A DNA stretch of 39,966 nucleotides. Source: Polymyxa betae (Eukaryota > Endomyxa > Phytomyxea > Plasmodiophorida > Plasmodiophoridae). The notes under the pieces are model-generated. The model was not told where the DNA came from. It saw only the letters and a program-made list of their open reading frames with translations, and did no database searches. A program made the position numbers and the translations under genes. How positions within the stretch are numbered: position 1 is the first letter of the stretch; the number at the start of each line of letters is the position of its first letter. Of this stretch, positions 19,535 through 30,495 are shown piece by piece. The stretch is taken from assembly GCA_003693705.1 (NCBI GenBank), contig RBZT01000519.1, positions 4,065-44,030 of the forward strand, written 5' to 3'.

Positions 19535-19863
19535 TTCTCAAAATGGAGGTGTGAAGGCGAAGGGTCTGCGGTCCTTTGCCGAAAGCAGCTGACAGCTTCT
19601 ACGAATATGGAAGTTGGTGTTGAGGATAAGAGCAATATAAAGAATGAATGTATTATGAGCCGGGTGGCATCTTATATAGCAAAATAGTGTTTTCGCATTG
19701 TCATATATCGGAAAAGGCAGCCATGGAGTTTGACCGCCTATTGTTGCAAGCTCAAGCTTGTCTGGTGAGGTATGTAGCTGTACCAAGAAGACTTGGAACA
19801 TTCCGGTCTTCGGATACCGACTGTTTGGTCACAGAGGCTTGACCGTAAGTTTGAACTTCAACA
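19535..19863 (-). repeat. LTR-2 family, 5' LTR copy (copy A)
   Basis: Read from 19863 on the minus strand it starts TGTTGAAGTTCAAAC. It shares with the solo LTR at 33235-33510 the stretches TCAAGCCTCTNTGACCAAAC, GGCGGTCAAA, TTCCGATATATGACAA, TATATAAGATGCCACCCG, CTCATAATACATTCATTC and TTTATATTGCTCT, through to the CTCC end. The TATATAAG motif is a good promoter box. This copy has about 50 bp extra near its start and a degenerate 3' end. A primer-binding site follows, so it is a 5' LTR rather than a solo one. Confidence 0.8.
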
Positions 19864-19866
19864 GAA

Positions 19867-20088
19867 TGTAGAAGCGACCTTGGCTCCGATTCCGACAAAG
19901 ACTTTGCAGGAACTCCAAACCAGGAGAATTTGGAGGCTAAAAGAAACAACATGGCAGATCAGCGGGATAGCGTCACTGAAGAAGAAGCAGAGAAGTTGGC
20001 TGAAGAACAAGATCATTGCCCTGTCGTGCCATCTGAGGAAAGGATGACGTTGGCGCGTCGAAGGAATCGAAGCGCACAAGAATTATGA
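19867..20088 (+). CDS. Possible gag N-terminal fragment, charged protein
   Basis: An open plus-strand frame lies directly outside the LTR-2 start and ends at TGA 20086-20088. It reads SDLGSDSDKDFAGTPNQENL, then from ATG 19951 MADQRDSVTEEEAEKLAEEQ and a basic end LARRRNRSAQEL. The alternation of acidic and basic stretches looks like gag leader or a linker region, but I recognise no family. It may belong to the sequence into which LTR-2 inserted. Confidence 0.3.
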   Translation, partial: CRSDLGSDSDKDFAGTPNQENLEAKRNNMADQRDSVTEEEAEKLAEEQDHCPVVPSEERMTLARRRNRSAQEL

Positions 20089-20728
20089 CTGATCGATACA
20101 CTCCCACGATTACGAATTTCTAACAACAACGGCCTAGAGTAAATATAGTAAATGCAGCAAAGTCAAAAGCAAGCTGAGTCCTAATTTCTTCAGTGATATT
20201 CAATATTCTGACACAGTACAATTGAATCCGATCCCCATGAATGTCCATAATCTTTTCATTAAGAATATTTTCAACTTCGAAAATATACCCATTCTACCAA
20301 TCAATCATTTTAAATGGCTCTCTCCAAGTAGCAAAGAGCATAAGCCAACTCGTCCTTTAAGCTCCAACAAACAGAACATAATCTCCAAGACTGCGACGAT
20401 TATTCGACCTGACATCCCTATGCTTTTGCCGATTTAATTTTGATGGCCTCACAACAACTTGAATTTATGATTAAATCTAAGCTATGCTGCAAATCCTTTC
20501 CTGATGTCTCAATAGCATCAGTTGACGTTTCTACTGAGCAAACTGAAATAGACTTAGGATTATAAACTACAATGACTAACGGATTATCTGCTTCTAATCC
20601 AGACAAAACTTTGATTGGTGCAATACCATTCGGTCTAGATTGCGGTCGATGATTCTAAGTGTGATCTATCAACTTAATCAACCATGGCCAATCTTCCTTT
20701 TTTCAACGTAGCTCTGAAATGAGAACAT
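20089..20728. other. No gene recognised
   Basis: Both strands have only short frames. A minus-strand frame at 20606-20418 (NPLVIVVYNPKSISVCSVET) is protein-like and may be a scrap of a retroelement polyprotein, but no motif supports a call. Confidence 0.35.
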
Positions 20729-23200
20729 CTAACAACGTCTGATTATGCTTATTGATGACTTCAATGATCCATTGTCTGGTCGTCTCAGAGCACACCAAAG
20801 TTCTGTGGGTACAGCACTCCACCCAAAGAGACGTCGGGACGATTGCAACCCTATTTGCTGTCGATCCAGAAGGAAATTGTGCGTGGGAACTTGCTTTGTG
20901 AGAAAATCTGTTAGCATTTCGGCTGAGCGGCAATGTTGCAATTGGACTTGCTTCGATGCGACGAGTTCATGTGCGTCGTGTAATTTGTCGCCAATAGGCT
21001 TGGATCTTTCCACGGTACGAGTGTTGCTAGTTATCGAGATCGCCGCATTGTTTACAGAGTAAATCACCGTTGGTGGTTTCGGCCGGAATCCAATTTCATA
21101 CATACACTGTCGAACTGACGACGTATCAACGAGGCATTTGCCTTGGCTTTTCCAGCTGATCGGAGTGCCAGCCATTAATATACAACCTGTGATTGACCGC
21201 CGTGTCGCTGGGTCATTGGCATAATCGCTATCAAAGTATCCGACTCCAGTTGGTACCGATGTCTGATGCTGGAAGACTAACGTTAGGTCCTTGGTGTCTG
21301 TGACAGCTTTCATCAATGTCAGGTCTTCAGCCCGAACGGCCCGTATGGCAGTTAGACAACGACTACAAGATGACACGATGAAAGGAATTGAGTAAACGGA
21401 AAATGATGTATTATTTTCGAGAAGCCGTCACGTTACCGTGGAGAGGCTGTGGACCGATGATTAGCGGTAGCTGCAATAGTAATAAAATCGAAGAGAACAA
21501 GAAGACAGTATTTTGAATGAAGGGAACCAGCACGCAGTTTTGAGCGCAGAAATGAGCTTCACAGGGTCGATCAAATAATGGAGGATTTTTTGGCCATATT
21601 CTAGTGATCTAGTCCAGTTTCCTGAGTGTATCGACATCAGACGCCTACGATTGGAGATCTCTGCCTGGACATGTCCGGTTAAAAATCCATAATAAGCTGC
21701 CAATCAATTTGGCCTTATGGGTAATTTCCATCTCTTGGCGTTGATCAGGTGTATTGGGGCAATAATCAAGGTGGTTTTTGGAAGACTCACCATACCGGTT
21801 ATTCAATCTTTTGGGTGACTGGCGAAGATTAAATAAGTGTGCAGGCTCATCTATTGGTCTCTCTTGGTCGATGCTTATTGATCTCCCATCTTGGCATCGT
21901 CGAAGTCGGAAACCCAAGTACGCTTTACTCTCCGAAGTCAGTGATCTCGAACTTGCAATCCATCAATTCGATCAGTTTGGCAACGCCGGCTCCGTCATTA
22001 TGAACGATGAGTTTGTCGTCTAGGAACCAGCGCCATTATAATGATCTTCTCGCACTCTGATCTGTTATAAACGCACGGGTCCTCCTTTGATCTCCGGCTT
22101 CGCGTAAGCCGTACAAGAATATCTTCAACGACACATTGCGTTTGGTTTGAACTTGTCGACAAAGCCTGGTGGTTGCTTCATGAATATCACTTCGTCATGA
22201 AATCCGTTTAAGTAAGCACTCACAAAATCCACCTGTCAAAGGTGCAGGCTCTTCTCGGCTGCGATTGCTAACTTTTAAAGCCGTACAGGGGGAATACTAA
22301 TTCGGATTGGTTTAAGTGAAGTGTGGCTAAGGTACCAGAATCTCTCGTGCGAAAGCACGGCCTTTAATCTACTTCATTGACAGAATACCAGCAGAATGTC
22401 ACTGATAAGCGTGTAATTATTATTGGATAGATTGAATGCTTATGTTACCTAACTATACCTAGAAGTCATTATGGGACATATTGGTGTCATGATGCTGGAT
22501 AATATGGGACCTGGCAGGGTGGGTGCTGGATTGGATCTCAGCGCTAACATCACCCTTAGAGATTCTTGGCGAGCCATGGGGGCGAAACTTTCGTCAAAAT
22601 CCACACTGGCTCTTTGGGAGAAGCCTTGAATGACTAGCCTCGCTTTGAGTTTTTTCACAAACTTCATTATTCGAAGGGTCATGAGCACCCATCAACACCC
22701 TATCGGCGTAAGGTCCTGAACTAAGTATATCAAAATCCAGTTATTTCAGTCCATCAGGCTCGATATTCTCGCTGAACTGCATCCGACCAGTATCCACGAT
22801 TGAGATTCGATTTTTTCATCGCCTCTTCAATATTCTTTTGGATGCTGACTTCGCTCGCTTTGATATTGGAAGGAAATTCTCTCAGCTTAGTCGATGCAGT
22901 CAATAAGTTTCTTACCATGTTCAATAGTGGCCTCTTAGGAAACTTGGCCGTCATATTGGCTCCCAAAACCCTCAAGAAAACCAAGGCCCTCCAAATCCGC
23001 TCGTCCACCAAAGACACTGATTATTGCAATGCCATTTCCCTTCAGACAAGCCAACTGTCAAGAAGTGGACAGCAGAATCCAACGATCCTAAAGGACAGAA
23101 AAGTTCTGGGCGACCCAGTCATAGCATTCGAGAACCCTGACCTTGTGGAGGACGCCAGGAGGCGTCTAGCTAAATCCTCCGAATCGCCGAGCGCAAAAAA
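20729..23200 (-). pseudogene. Ty1/copia RT and RNase H, decayed (copia copy 3)
   Basis: The minus strand contains, in order: the integrase/RT linker (EEAMKKSNLNRGYWSDAVQR near 22830-22775), RT fingers (KARLVIQGFSQRASVDFDES, FAPMARQESLRVML near 22640-22550), a 270-bp insertion, then palm sequence (VDFVSAYLNGF near 22230, QPPGFVDKFKPN near 22170). Then come SIDQERPIDEPAHLFNLRQS and LIGSLLWI near 21690. RNase H starts with GYFDSDYANDPATRRSITGC at about 21240-21180 and continues through VIYSVNNAAISITSN and SAEMLTDFLTKQVPTH. RNase H lacks about 20 residues after TPISWKSQ, removing its Glu/Asp motif. Many stops and frameshifts occur, and the YxDD motif is not readable. The 5' half of the polyprotein is absent unless the frame at 23.3-23.8 kb is its gag. 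Confidence 0.88.
22273..22542. mobile_element. 270-bp insertion in copia RT, type unknown
   Basis: Copia RT similarity stops and resumes within a few bases across this segment, and GCTAAC flanks it on both sides (22267-22272 and 22543-22548). Taking out the insert and one hexamer restores the RT reading frame. The insert has no coding potential, no clear inverted ends and no TG...CA pair, so a solo LTR, MITE or other small insertion cannot be told apart. Confidence 0.65.
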
Positions 23201-23329
23201 ACTGTAACGGGTTTCCGAATTTAGAAAGTGCGCTCAGAAAAAGTAGTGAATGTGTAACTGTATTCCTAGGGACATACGTACGTAGTAGTATATACGGTAC
23301 TTGTATTTATGCGGCGCTGATATTCAGAA

Positions 23330-23900
23330 CTACTCTCGGAATATTGCAGACTCGGTTGCTGCCTGATCTGCATTGATCTCAGCTACTGTTCGCAAGTGCT
23401 GATGGCTAAACTGGACAGGCACGAAGTAGGGGCAGGGCGCAGTATTGCCTGTATGCCCGGTGACAGTATGGCTTCCGTTAGCCGTACATGTCGTGCATAC
23501 CGGTAGCCCACCTCTTGTCTGGTTATAAGCACGCTGTTCGTCAACCACTTGCTGGATCTCGGTCTCCTGCTGAGATCTGGCGCGCACAAAGCGTTGAGAG
23601 ATGTCTTGGGCCGTCCATGGTGCACGAAACTGTGCTTGGTAGGGCGTCCGTTGTCCAAACTTTTCTATATCTGCCTCACTGAAATGCGGTATAGATTGGG
23701 TAGTAGAAGTTTCGCTCATCAACGATGTCAGCATCAATCGATCCTGTCGAGATCTGTTTTCGCATTGGTTAATCACCTCTAGAGCCCTCTCGTTGTGCAA
23801 CGATTGCCTGCTCAACATCTGCTGAACTAACGCTGCGCTCTCAGTGGCATTCGCTAAGTATTTCTTAGCGAGTTTGTCGACTGGGTGACAAAGCTCCCGC
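23330..23900 (-). CDS. Unrecognised protein with a Cys/His zinc-knuckle-like motif
   Basis: A minus-strand frame opens at least from Met 23818, with protein-like sequence before it to about 23900 (KKYLANATESAALVQQM), and ends near 23330. It is rich in Gln, Thr and Ser. A helical region (NERALEVINQCENRSRQDRL) is followed by TPYQAQFRAPWTAQDISQRF and a motif VCTTCTANGSHTVTGHTGN..PCPYF, spacing CX2CX5HX4HX6C. That resembles a zinc knuckle ending in C-P-Y. Upstream the frame is lost by shifts near 23900-24000. It could be gag of the adjacent copia or a fragment of a host gene; the aromatic C-P-Y/F ending is unusual for gag. I do not recognise a family. Confidence 0.45.
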
Positions 23901-24047
23901 TGGTGACGTTCTGTTTGCGCCTGATTTTGCCGGTCGGATTTTTCAACTGAATCATTCCCAACTTGGAATGTTACGTTGGACGGATTCCAGAGCCGTAATA
24001 CGAAAGCAACTATGCCTACATTTCAGTATTGATCAACTTTTTGTGTT

Positions 24048-25850
24048 TTAAATTTTACCTAGAAGAATATGCTTGCAGTCGTTTGCCTTAGCATATTCCA
24101 CACATTCACAGCTAAATGTTTGCTGACAAGCATTGAAAACGGTGAATGCCTTACACGCTTCCAATACTGAATCAGTATATACAGATTCAACAATCTCATG
24201 CTGATACCCTCCTGGGCAAACTCCATCGACTGTTCGGCAAACAAGATACTTTCCTTCAGCTCCATCGACGAAATGCGAATCGCGTTCAGATGCGAAAGGT
24301 ACTTGCGAAACCTGGCCTGGATTCATAAGCAAAACGCTTTGAATTCGTTTCTTGAGAGTAGCACTGCAGCCGGTACCAGGAAAGTATTTTCAGGGCTGTC
24401 CTGTAAGAATTTTAATTTCTTTTCTCACTAGCTTTTCGGTTGATTAACGCACCCATTAAATTTAAGGAAGAATTCTTCCTCTATAACCATTAATTTCTGG
24501 ACTAGATCAGTCATATATCTGTTACGCCTGTTCGAATAAACTCTTTTCAAAAGGTATGGAATGCTTCAGCGTGAGCGGTGGTGTTGGGAATGGAAGAATC
24601 ACGGTAACAAACTTCCCATTGTTCTTTTCGATTGGCGTAGTTCGAGACAAAATAATCTGTAAAAGCCGATTCCATTTCGCTCCAGGTTTCAATGAAATTA
24701 GCAATATCTTTCTCGACAACATCGATTGCTCGATCGTTTCTCATTTTTTTCAGTTGTTGGTTCATTTGACTTTGATTTTGAGGCTTTACTCCCTTATTCC
24801 GCATCTATAATCATGTTCAGATGACCACATTTACAAATTCTGTTTCGGGGTCACATTGTCCATCCAGTTTTTATGAACGTGCCATACACATAAATAACGA
24901 TGCTGTAGAGATGTACACACGGCAGTCGCTTGTCTCCTTGGAACGATATCATCATCCTGCAGCACGATTCGCGGTGCAAATCCTGGATAACGTCCCTGTA
25001 ATGACAAAGGTTTGGACTCTGCTGCGTATTTCTCCCTGATTGTTACATTTGACTGTACCTTTATGATTTTCCATAATGCAAACAGCGCTTTAAAGTTTTC
25101 GTGAGAGCTGATACAGAAAACTGCAGGATATCCTCTGTTATTTTGAGGATTGACCACAGATATTGTGATTAATTTGCATTTGTACTGATTCGTGTTTTGT
25201 GTTGAATCAGTTACCAGCACTCGTTGTCCGAATCTGGTAGGTTTATTTATATTTAACGGGTTAAATGAAATGAATTTTAAAAACTTTAAAATTTTTGAAC
25301 GGATTTAAGCAGTTAAACCTGATTACCTCAACATTATGTCACTCATGAACTTAGGCGATCTTTTAGATTTTTAACGTCCTTTACAGTAACCCATTCGTTA
25401 CGGTTCGCATCCTGCGATTCTGATTACAATAATTGCTGAAGATGATGAGCGCTTATTTACCAATAAATGATCTTCGCGACAATTCCGGTCTCTCAGAGTG
25501 TGATAAATGGAGCGAACTATAGATCGCTCATCAACCTGATTCAACAACTGCAGCGTTATCTTCCGTCTAATAAAACCGGAAAGTCGCAGGTGCTTCAACT
25601 CTTCAACGCTTTCAGGATCATGTCTTGTATGGAGTGGAATGTATCGAACTACGACCTGACTATCAGGCAGTGTAGTAGCGTAGATTCGGGAAGCGCAAGC
25701 TTCAGTCAGCTTGCAAGACGACTTGCTTTTTGATGGTCGACAGTTTACATTGGCAAGGTCGCCCAAAACATATTGTTCCGGTTCTTTCACGCCTTCGCCT
25801 GATCGACGAAAGACAAACATCTGGTAAAGTTTGCCGTTGGCCTGGTCAAA
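24048..25850 (-). pseudogene. MULE-2 transposase (SWIM-type), broken
   Basis: A second Mutator-like transposase, unlike MULE-1. From about 25850 on the minus strand: MFVFRRSGEGVKEPEQY and a Cys-containing region (SSCKLTEACASRIYATTL, VVVRYIPLHTRHDPESVEEL) of FAR1/FLYWCH-like type, to 25398. The first Asp region VTDSTQNTNQYKCKLITISV is at about 25215-25155. The second Asp region RIVLQDDDIV and CVWHVHKNWMDN (C..H) are near 24960-24850. The Glu region SIPNTTAHAEAFHTF is near 24600-24550. A SWIM finger CECVEYAKANDCKHILLG lies near 24115-24060. Several frameshifts and stops break it. No terminal repeats are visible; the left end runs into unknown sequence near 24048 and the N-terminus is cut at about 25850 by copia sequence. 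Confidence 0.85.
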
Positions 25851-25857
25851 ACATTAA

Positions 25858-26066
25858 ATTTCAAAAGATGTAGGTCCGATCCCTGTTTCTATTATATCCG
25901 TGATCCGGTTGGCAAAATTGATTTACTTTCTGTCCACCTAGATGATATGTTATTTGCGCATAACGATGATTTACTAATTGAAAGCATCATGAGCAAATTG
26001 AAACAGGAATTTGGTATATATAACTGATCTAGGAAAACCAGAGAAAGTTCTGGGAATTCGCATTAA
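25858..26066 (+). pseudogene. Ty1/copia RT fragment in inverted orientation
   Basis: The plus strand encodes the copia RT block that normally follows the block at the 3' end of the neighbouring minus-strand copy: DPCFYYIRDPVGKIDLLSVH, then LDDMLFAHNDD (the Y-x-D-D site reads H-L-D-D), then MSKLKQEFGI and, after a shift, EKVLGIRINHTRN. It is inverted at 26066 relative to copia copy 4. A break within one RT gene plus inversion explains both pieces, but a chimera of two copies is also possible. Confidence 0.8.
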
Positions 26067-28882
26067 TCATACCAGGAATTCATTCAGCTTCTTATTCCAG
26101 ATATGACCGGCTTGTTTTAAACCGTACAATCCCTTTTCTAGCTTACTGTAATACCCGGGAAATCTTTGATCTCTGAATCCATAAGGCTGCTCCAAATATA
26201 TTTCTGTATCAATATTTCCGTTTAGGAACGCTTTAATGACATCAGCTTGTCTAAGTTTAAGTCGATGTTGGACTGTTAGAGCAAGAAGTAGGCGTTGCGA
26301 CTTTGCGTGTGCAACTGGAGAAAAAGTCTCATCAAAATCGACCACAACATGCTGTGAAAAACCTCGAACTAAACTTGCTTTGAATTTCTCGGTAGCATTG
26401 GGTTTCACTGCGAAGACCCACCGACAACTGATAGGTTTCCTATCAACCGTTTTTTCCACCAATTTCCAAGTCCGACACTGTTGTAGTTTGTTAAATTCTT
26501 CCATAGCAGCTCGTTTCCAATATTGTCCATAATGTGAGCTCAAAGCCTCTGATAAATTTGGGATTGGTATTGTTGATGCTTGAACACCTTGAAGTGCATT
26601 AAAGTCATCAGGAATTGGAACTTCGACATTGCCAGCTACATAAAATTCGCGGGGTTGCGGAGGCCTATTTGATCGTCTCAATTGTGGAGTGATATTGACA
26701 GGTTCATTTGTGCTATTCTGAACCGCTTCCACATAGTCATTCGAACTGTTTTCATCGCGTGGAATGTCTACATTAAAGAGTTAATTAGCAATGTTTGGTT
26801 GTTCGCCAATGTCAGACTGGCTTTTGAGCGAACTCGATATAAGAAGGAATCTTCGTCAAAGACTGCATCTCGACTAATGATCGTCCGTCTTTCAGTTGGG
26901 TCCCAAAAACGATAAGCTTTCTGCCTGTATGAATAGCCAATAAAAATAGCTGGAAACGATCTAGGTGAAATTCGAGGATAGTAGCGATTGTGCCGATGAA
27001 CCCAAGCATTACATCCAAAAACTTTTAAGTGCCACAGTTTTGGTTGCTTGTTAAACCATTTCTGATATGGAGAGCAGAAATTTAAAGCTGAATGTGGAAA
27101 CCTATTATAAATATAGACTGAAGTGGCTACAGAATCAGCCCAAAACTCCGGAGGCAATCCCGCATGTAATCGCATGCATTCCGCCGCTTCCGTGATTGTT
27201 CGAATTGGTCGTTCAGCCATTCCTTGCTGTTCGTGATCATACGGAACAGAGGTTTGATATATAATTCCCATCTCCGAAAGATATTGTTTTATCTCGTTAG
27301 AGATATATTCTCCTCCGTCATCTGTTTGAAGACAAATCAGTTCTTCGATAGAGGTAGCAGAGGATCGTATTGATTCGCGAACAAATTGTTTCAGTGCCTT
27401 CGCTACATCAGATTTTCTCTCCGACATATTAAACCCAAATATATCTTGAAAACCCATCAATGAATAAGCAAAAATATCTTGATTTAGAGCTGATCGCCGG
27501 GACTGGGAAAGGTCCGCAAATATCAGAGTACACTTTCTGGAGAGGTTTAGTCGCTATGTTTGTTAAATCTCGTGATGGAAAACTGCCCCTGGTCATTTTT
27601 CCCAGTGCACAACCTGAGCAAGGCGATTCGGGAATTGATATATCCGATACAGAAATGAGCTTCTCATTTATCAACTATTTGATCGATTCATAGTTTCCAT
27701 GTTTGAGCCGCTCATGACAGCGCGTGATATTTGCTTTTGTTCGTGCGTTAATATAATTTGCCTGAATGCTGTTATTATCAAGTGATATAGACTATTAACC
27801 TTGGGGATTGAGCAGAGTAAGTATCCTTGTGGTTGCTGTCGAGTATCAGAATAACTGTGACAGAAATCACCATCAAACCAAAATTTTAGGCCTCTAACGC
27901 CAATTGAAAATATGTTCTGGCTCATATCCGGAACCAAAAGAGTATCTTTCAAAATTGCGGATGATTCACCAAACATAACATGACCATTTCCCACATAGGT
28001 GCCCATAGTTTCATGATCATCTCCCAATTTGATGCATGTATGATTGCCTCGTAAATGGGTCATTTTTGTCCTGTCATTACATATATGGCGGTTACATCCT
28101 GAATCTAACAACCAGACATCGTCGTTCATTCCAGATATGGACGAAACAGAATAGGCCGAAATGACTGACTCTTGTTTATCCTTCTTCAATTTTAGTTCAG
28201 GATGCAGATTAAAACATGTTGTCCGCCAACATTTGTTTTCCGGGCAGTTACAAAAACGACAGAAATTTTTCTGTTTAGCAGCTGCCGCAAAGATCGATTG
28301 AACTTCTTTATCCTGCGCAGTTCGACGACGTTCAGCGTTCTGCAATTTTTCGATCACATGTAGACTGCTGAGAGTCTTTGTTGATGCATCAATTGTATCA
28401 ACAACTGTTTGATATTCCTCCGAGACACCCATCAACAATATCAGCGCAAGCAGATTATCGTTAATAGTAATAAAATCGGAGGCAACTCTCGCGACATTAT
28501 TTGCTGCACCTTGGATTTTCACAACGTATTCAGACACCGTAAAACTATCCTGCTTAATAGTAAATACATCTTGGATCGCGTTTAATGCGCCTTGCGTTGA
28601 ATTGTTGCCAAAACGTGATTCTAAAATATTCCAGGCTTCCCGTGTGGAAGTTGAATTTTCGACAATGGGATAAATCTCCTCAGACATGCTCAGAAGAAGT
28701 ATAGCATGAATTCTCTCATCCATATTAGTATCGATTTCGTCTTCAGTACCAAGGACGGATGTTGCACCGGTCGCCTTAAGGCCCAGTAAAAGCTTGCGAC
28801 TCCATTGGTGATAATTATCGTTCGACAAAATAGGAACAATTTCTTGAAGCTTTCCGATAGGCTCTGACTTCTTAGACGACAT
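26067..28882 (-). pseudogene. Ty1/copia gag-protease-integrase-RT (copia copy 4, best preserved)
   Basis: From ATG 28882 a 403-codon frame encodes gag (NDNYHQWSRKLLLGLKATGA, LESRFGNNSTQGALNAIQDV). A Cys-rich nucleic-acid-binding stretch follows (FCRFCNCPENKC..CFNLHPEL, not the usual CX2CX4HX4C). The protease (VWLLDSGCNRHICND, near 28110) and pre-integrase region come next. Frameshifts near 27690 and 27440 lead into integrase: SPCSGCALGKMTRGSFPSRD, SDICGPFPVP, then QTDDGGEYISNEIKQYL, GMAERPIRTITEAAEC, FWADSVATSVYIYNRFPHSA and SYRQKAYRFWDP. RT begins at 26732 (KRAAMEEFNKLQQCRTWKLV, FDETFSPVAHAKSQR, QADVIKAFLNG, EKGLYGLKQAG) and stops at 26067, where the next RT block appears inverted. No LTR is identified on either side. 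Confidence 0.92.
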
Positions 28883-29100
28883 TCGGCTGTTAACCTAATA
28901 AAATATTGACAGCATACAGAGCGATAAGGCAAATGAAAGTGAGTTTTAGTAATACGATAAAACAGGGAAGAAGGATCTGTGACTTGCAGCTACACAAGAT
29001 TACGTCTGTGGCCTGTTTGTGGCTCAGGTCGTATGTGCTGCAATAGAAGGTTGCGCCTGTGGCGTATGTGCAGTTATAGAAGGTTGCGCCTGTGGCTTAG
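28883..29100. other. Copia leader side and short tandem duplication
   Basis: This is the 5' flank of copia copy 4. No primer-binding site is evident. It ends in two tandem copies of a 33-bp unit, listed separately. Confidence 0.45.
29031..29096 (+). repeat. 33-bp tandem duplication
   Basis: Two head-to-tail copies begin GTATGTGCTGCAATAGAAGG and GTATGTGCAGTTATAGAAGG and end TTGCGCCTGTGGC, differing at three or four bases. A further partial GCGTATGTG-like context lies upstream. Simple local duplication; no function seen. Confidence 0.8.
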
Positions 29101-29520
29101 CTCGAATCAACAGATTCGACAATGCTGGCCATGAGTGAATTGCTTGACACGCTCCGCTCACATCCTCGGAAAGTATTTGACGGTAATTTGATCTACGGCG
29201 ACCCAACATACGGCTGCACAGAAGACACTTGTTCTCCATTTCCGCTAGCTGTACCGGGCTCAAGGGAAGCAACATTCAATACTGCTATGTGCTCGGTACG
29301 CGAGCCTGTGGAATGGAGTTTCGGCAGACTTAAAAATCTCTGGTCCTTCTTTCAATCTGATAAGAAGCAAAGGGTCCGTCAGACCCCAGTCGGGAGAATG
29401 TGGTTAGTAGCTACATTATCAACGAACTGCCATTGTTGCAGTCAGCCACGCGGTAACCAAATCTCCATGTATTCCTTTCTCAATCCACCCTCTCTAGAAG
29501 AATACCTAGGAGCAAATTAA
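29101..29520 (+). pseudogene. Harbinger-2 transposase, C-terminal part
   Basis: The plus strand encodes the C-terminal half of a PIF/Harbinger transposase of a different lineage from Harbinger-1. Reading from Met 29122 (MLAMSELLDTLRSHPRKV), the second catalytic Asp lies in NLIYGDPTYGC and the third residue, Glu, in EPVEWSFGRLKNLWSFF. The typical tail is RVRQTPVGRMWLVATLSTNC, then ISMYSFLNPPSLEEYLG. The N-terminal half with the helix-turn-helix and first Asp is missing to the left, where a 33-bp duplication and copia sequence lie. The open part is intact. A Myb-like gene lies convergent at 30495-29530, so both genes of a Harbinger pair are present in part. Confidence 0.85.
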
Positions 29521-30495
29521 GAGTAAATGTATGAATTTATTCTTGCCGACCGACACTGCCTCTCTTCGATTTTCAGATTCAATGCGACGTTCTGTTTCAA
29601 CCTTTTGTAATTTGAGCCGATCTTTATCAAGCTCGGTTTTTTCTTATTTTAACAAGAGCGTCTTTTTGTTAGAGCTGCTCATGTAAGAAATTCCTGATTT
29701 GATGGCGTCGAAAAAAGCCTCAACTTTGTTCTTTTTTACAAACTTGCGTTTGCAGCGGGGTTTTTTATCTTCACGGACCCCATCTGTGTCCCCATTGTGT
29801 AGTTCATAATCTTTATCGTCGTTGCTGTCGTCCTCGCTGACTGTCCCTATTGCTTGTCACCGCAATATTAGTCCAGATTGCTCAATTGCTTTAGCCCTCT
29901 CCGATTCTATGGCTTTGGCTGTTGCTTTTCTGGTTTTGTAGTCCGTCTCTCGGGTCAGAATGTCTTGAAGTAGCTGTTCTCTTTGGCTGTACTCGGCTGT
30001 GGTCTCCGACTGACGTAAGGCTGCCTTGTTGTTGGATTGGAACTGACTATAGATCCGGTCGAATTTCTTTTTGCATCCTTTCCCATCTTTTTTAACACCG
30101 AATCCTGGCGTATTTTGCAATTGGTCAGCAATTGTTTGCCAGGTTTACATGAATCCGCGCTCAGTCTGCCATGGAGCAAGATGGTTGACGGCCTGCAGCA
30201 TCAAAATGTCGTCCCAGCAGTTAAAGTTTCCACGAGAAGGCGCCCCTCCTTTTGCGATTGGTGTAGACGTTTTGTTGATTACTTGGTCAGGATTGCAAGG
30301 TGGCTGCGGAACGTTTGGTGCTTGAAAGAACCCTGCCGAGATTAAAGCCTCTTCAGGAGCAGAATTATTATCCTGTGCAGAGCACTCACAGGATAGCAAC
30401 TCGTCAAGGGTTAGATCGGAATACATGATTTGAACTTTAATAGCTGTTGCGTTGCTGTTTAATTTGATAATGCATGTATATACAGCGGAAACCAT
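29521..30495 (-). pseudogene. Harbinger-2 Myb/SANT-like protein
   Basis: Minus strand from 30495: an acidic leader (LDELLSCECSAQDNNSAPEE), then NFNCWDDILMLQAVNHLAPW starting the SANT/trihelix region near 30215. A frameshift or stop near 30150 leads to NTPGFGVKKDGKGCKKKFDR, typical of the third helix of Harbinger Myb-like proteins. Then follows a coiled-coil stretch (SETTAEYSQREQLLQDILTR, ATAKAIESERAKAIEQSGLI) to about 29860. A further acidic and basic tail (EDDSNDDKDYELHNGDTDGV, RCKRKFVKKNKVEAFFDAIK) and a final helix lie beyond stops to about 29525. The protein would assist the transposase. Interrupted, so inactive. Good confidence from motif plus position. Confidence 0.8.

Noticed and set aside
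20222-20437. Plus-strand 71-codon frame rich in Asn, Ile and Pro
   Set aside because: No motif or family resemblance, short, and no support from context.
29031-29096. CRISPR-like repeat
   Set aside because: Two directly adjacent copies with no spacer, in a eukaryotic transposon context.
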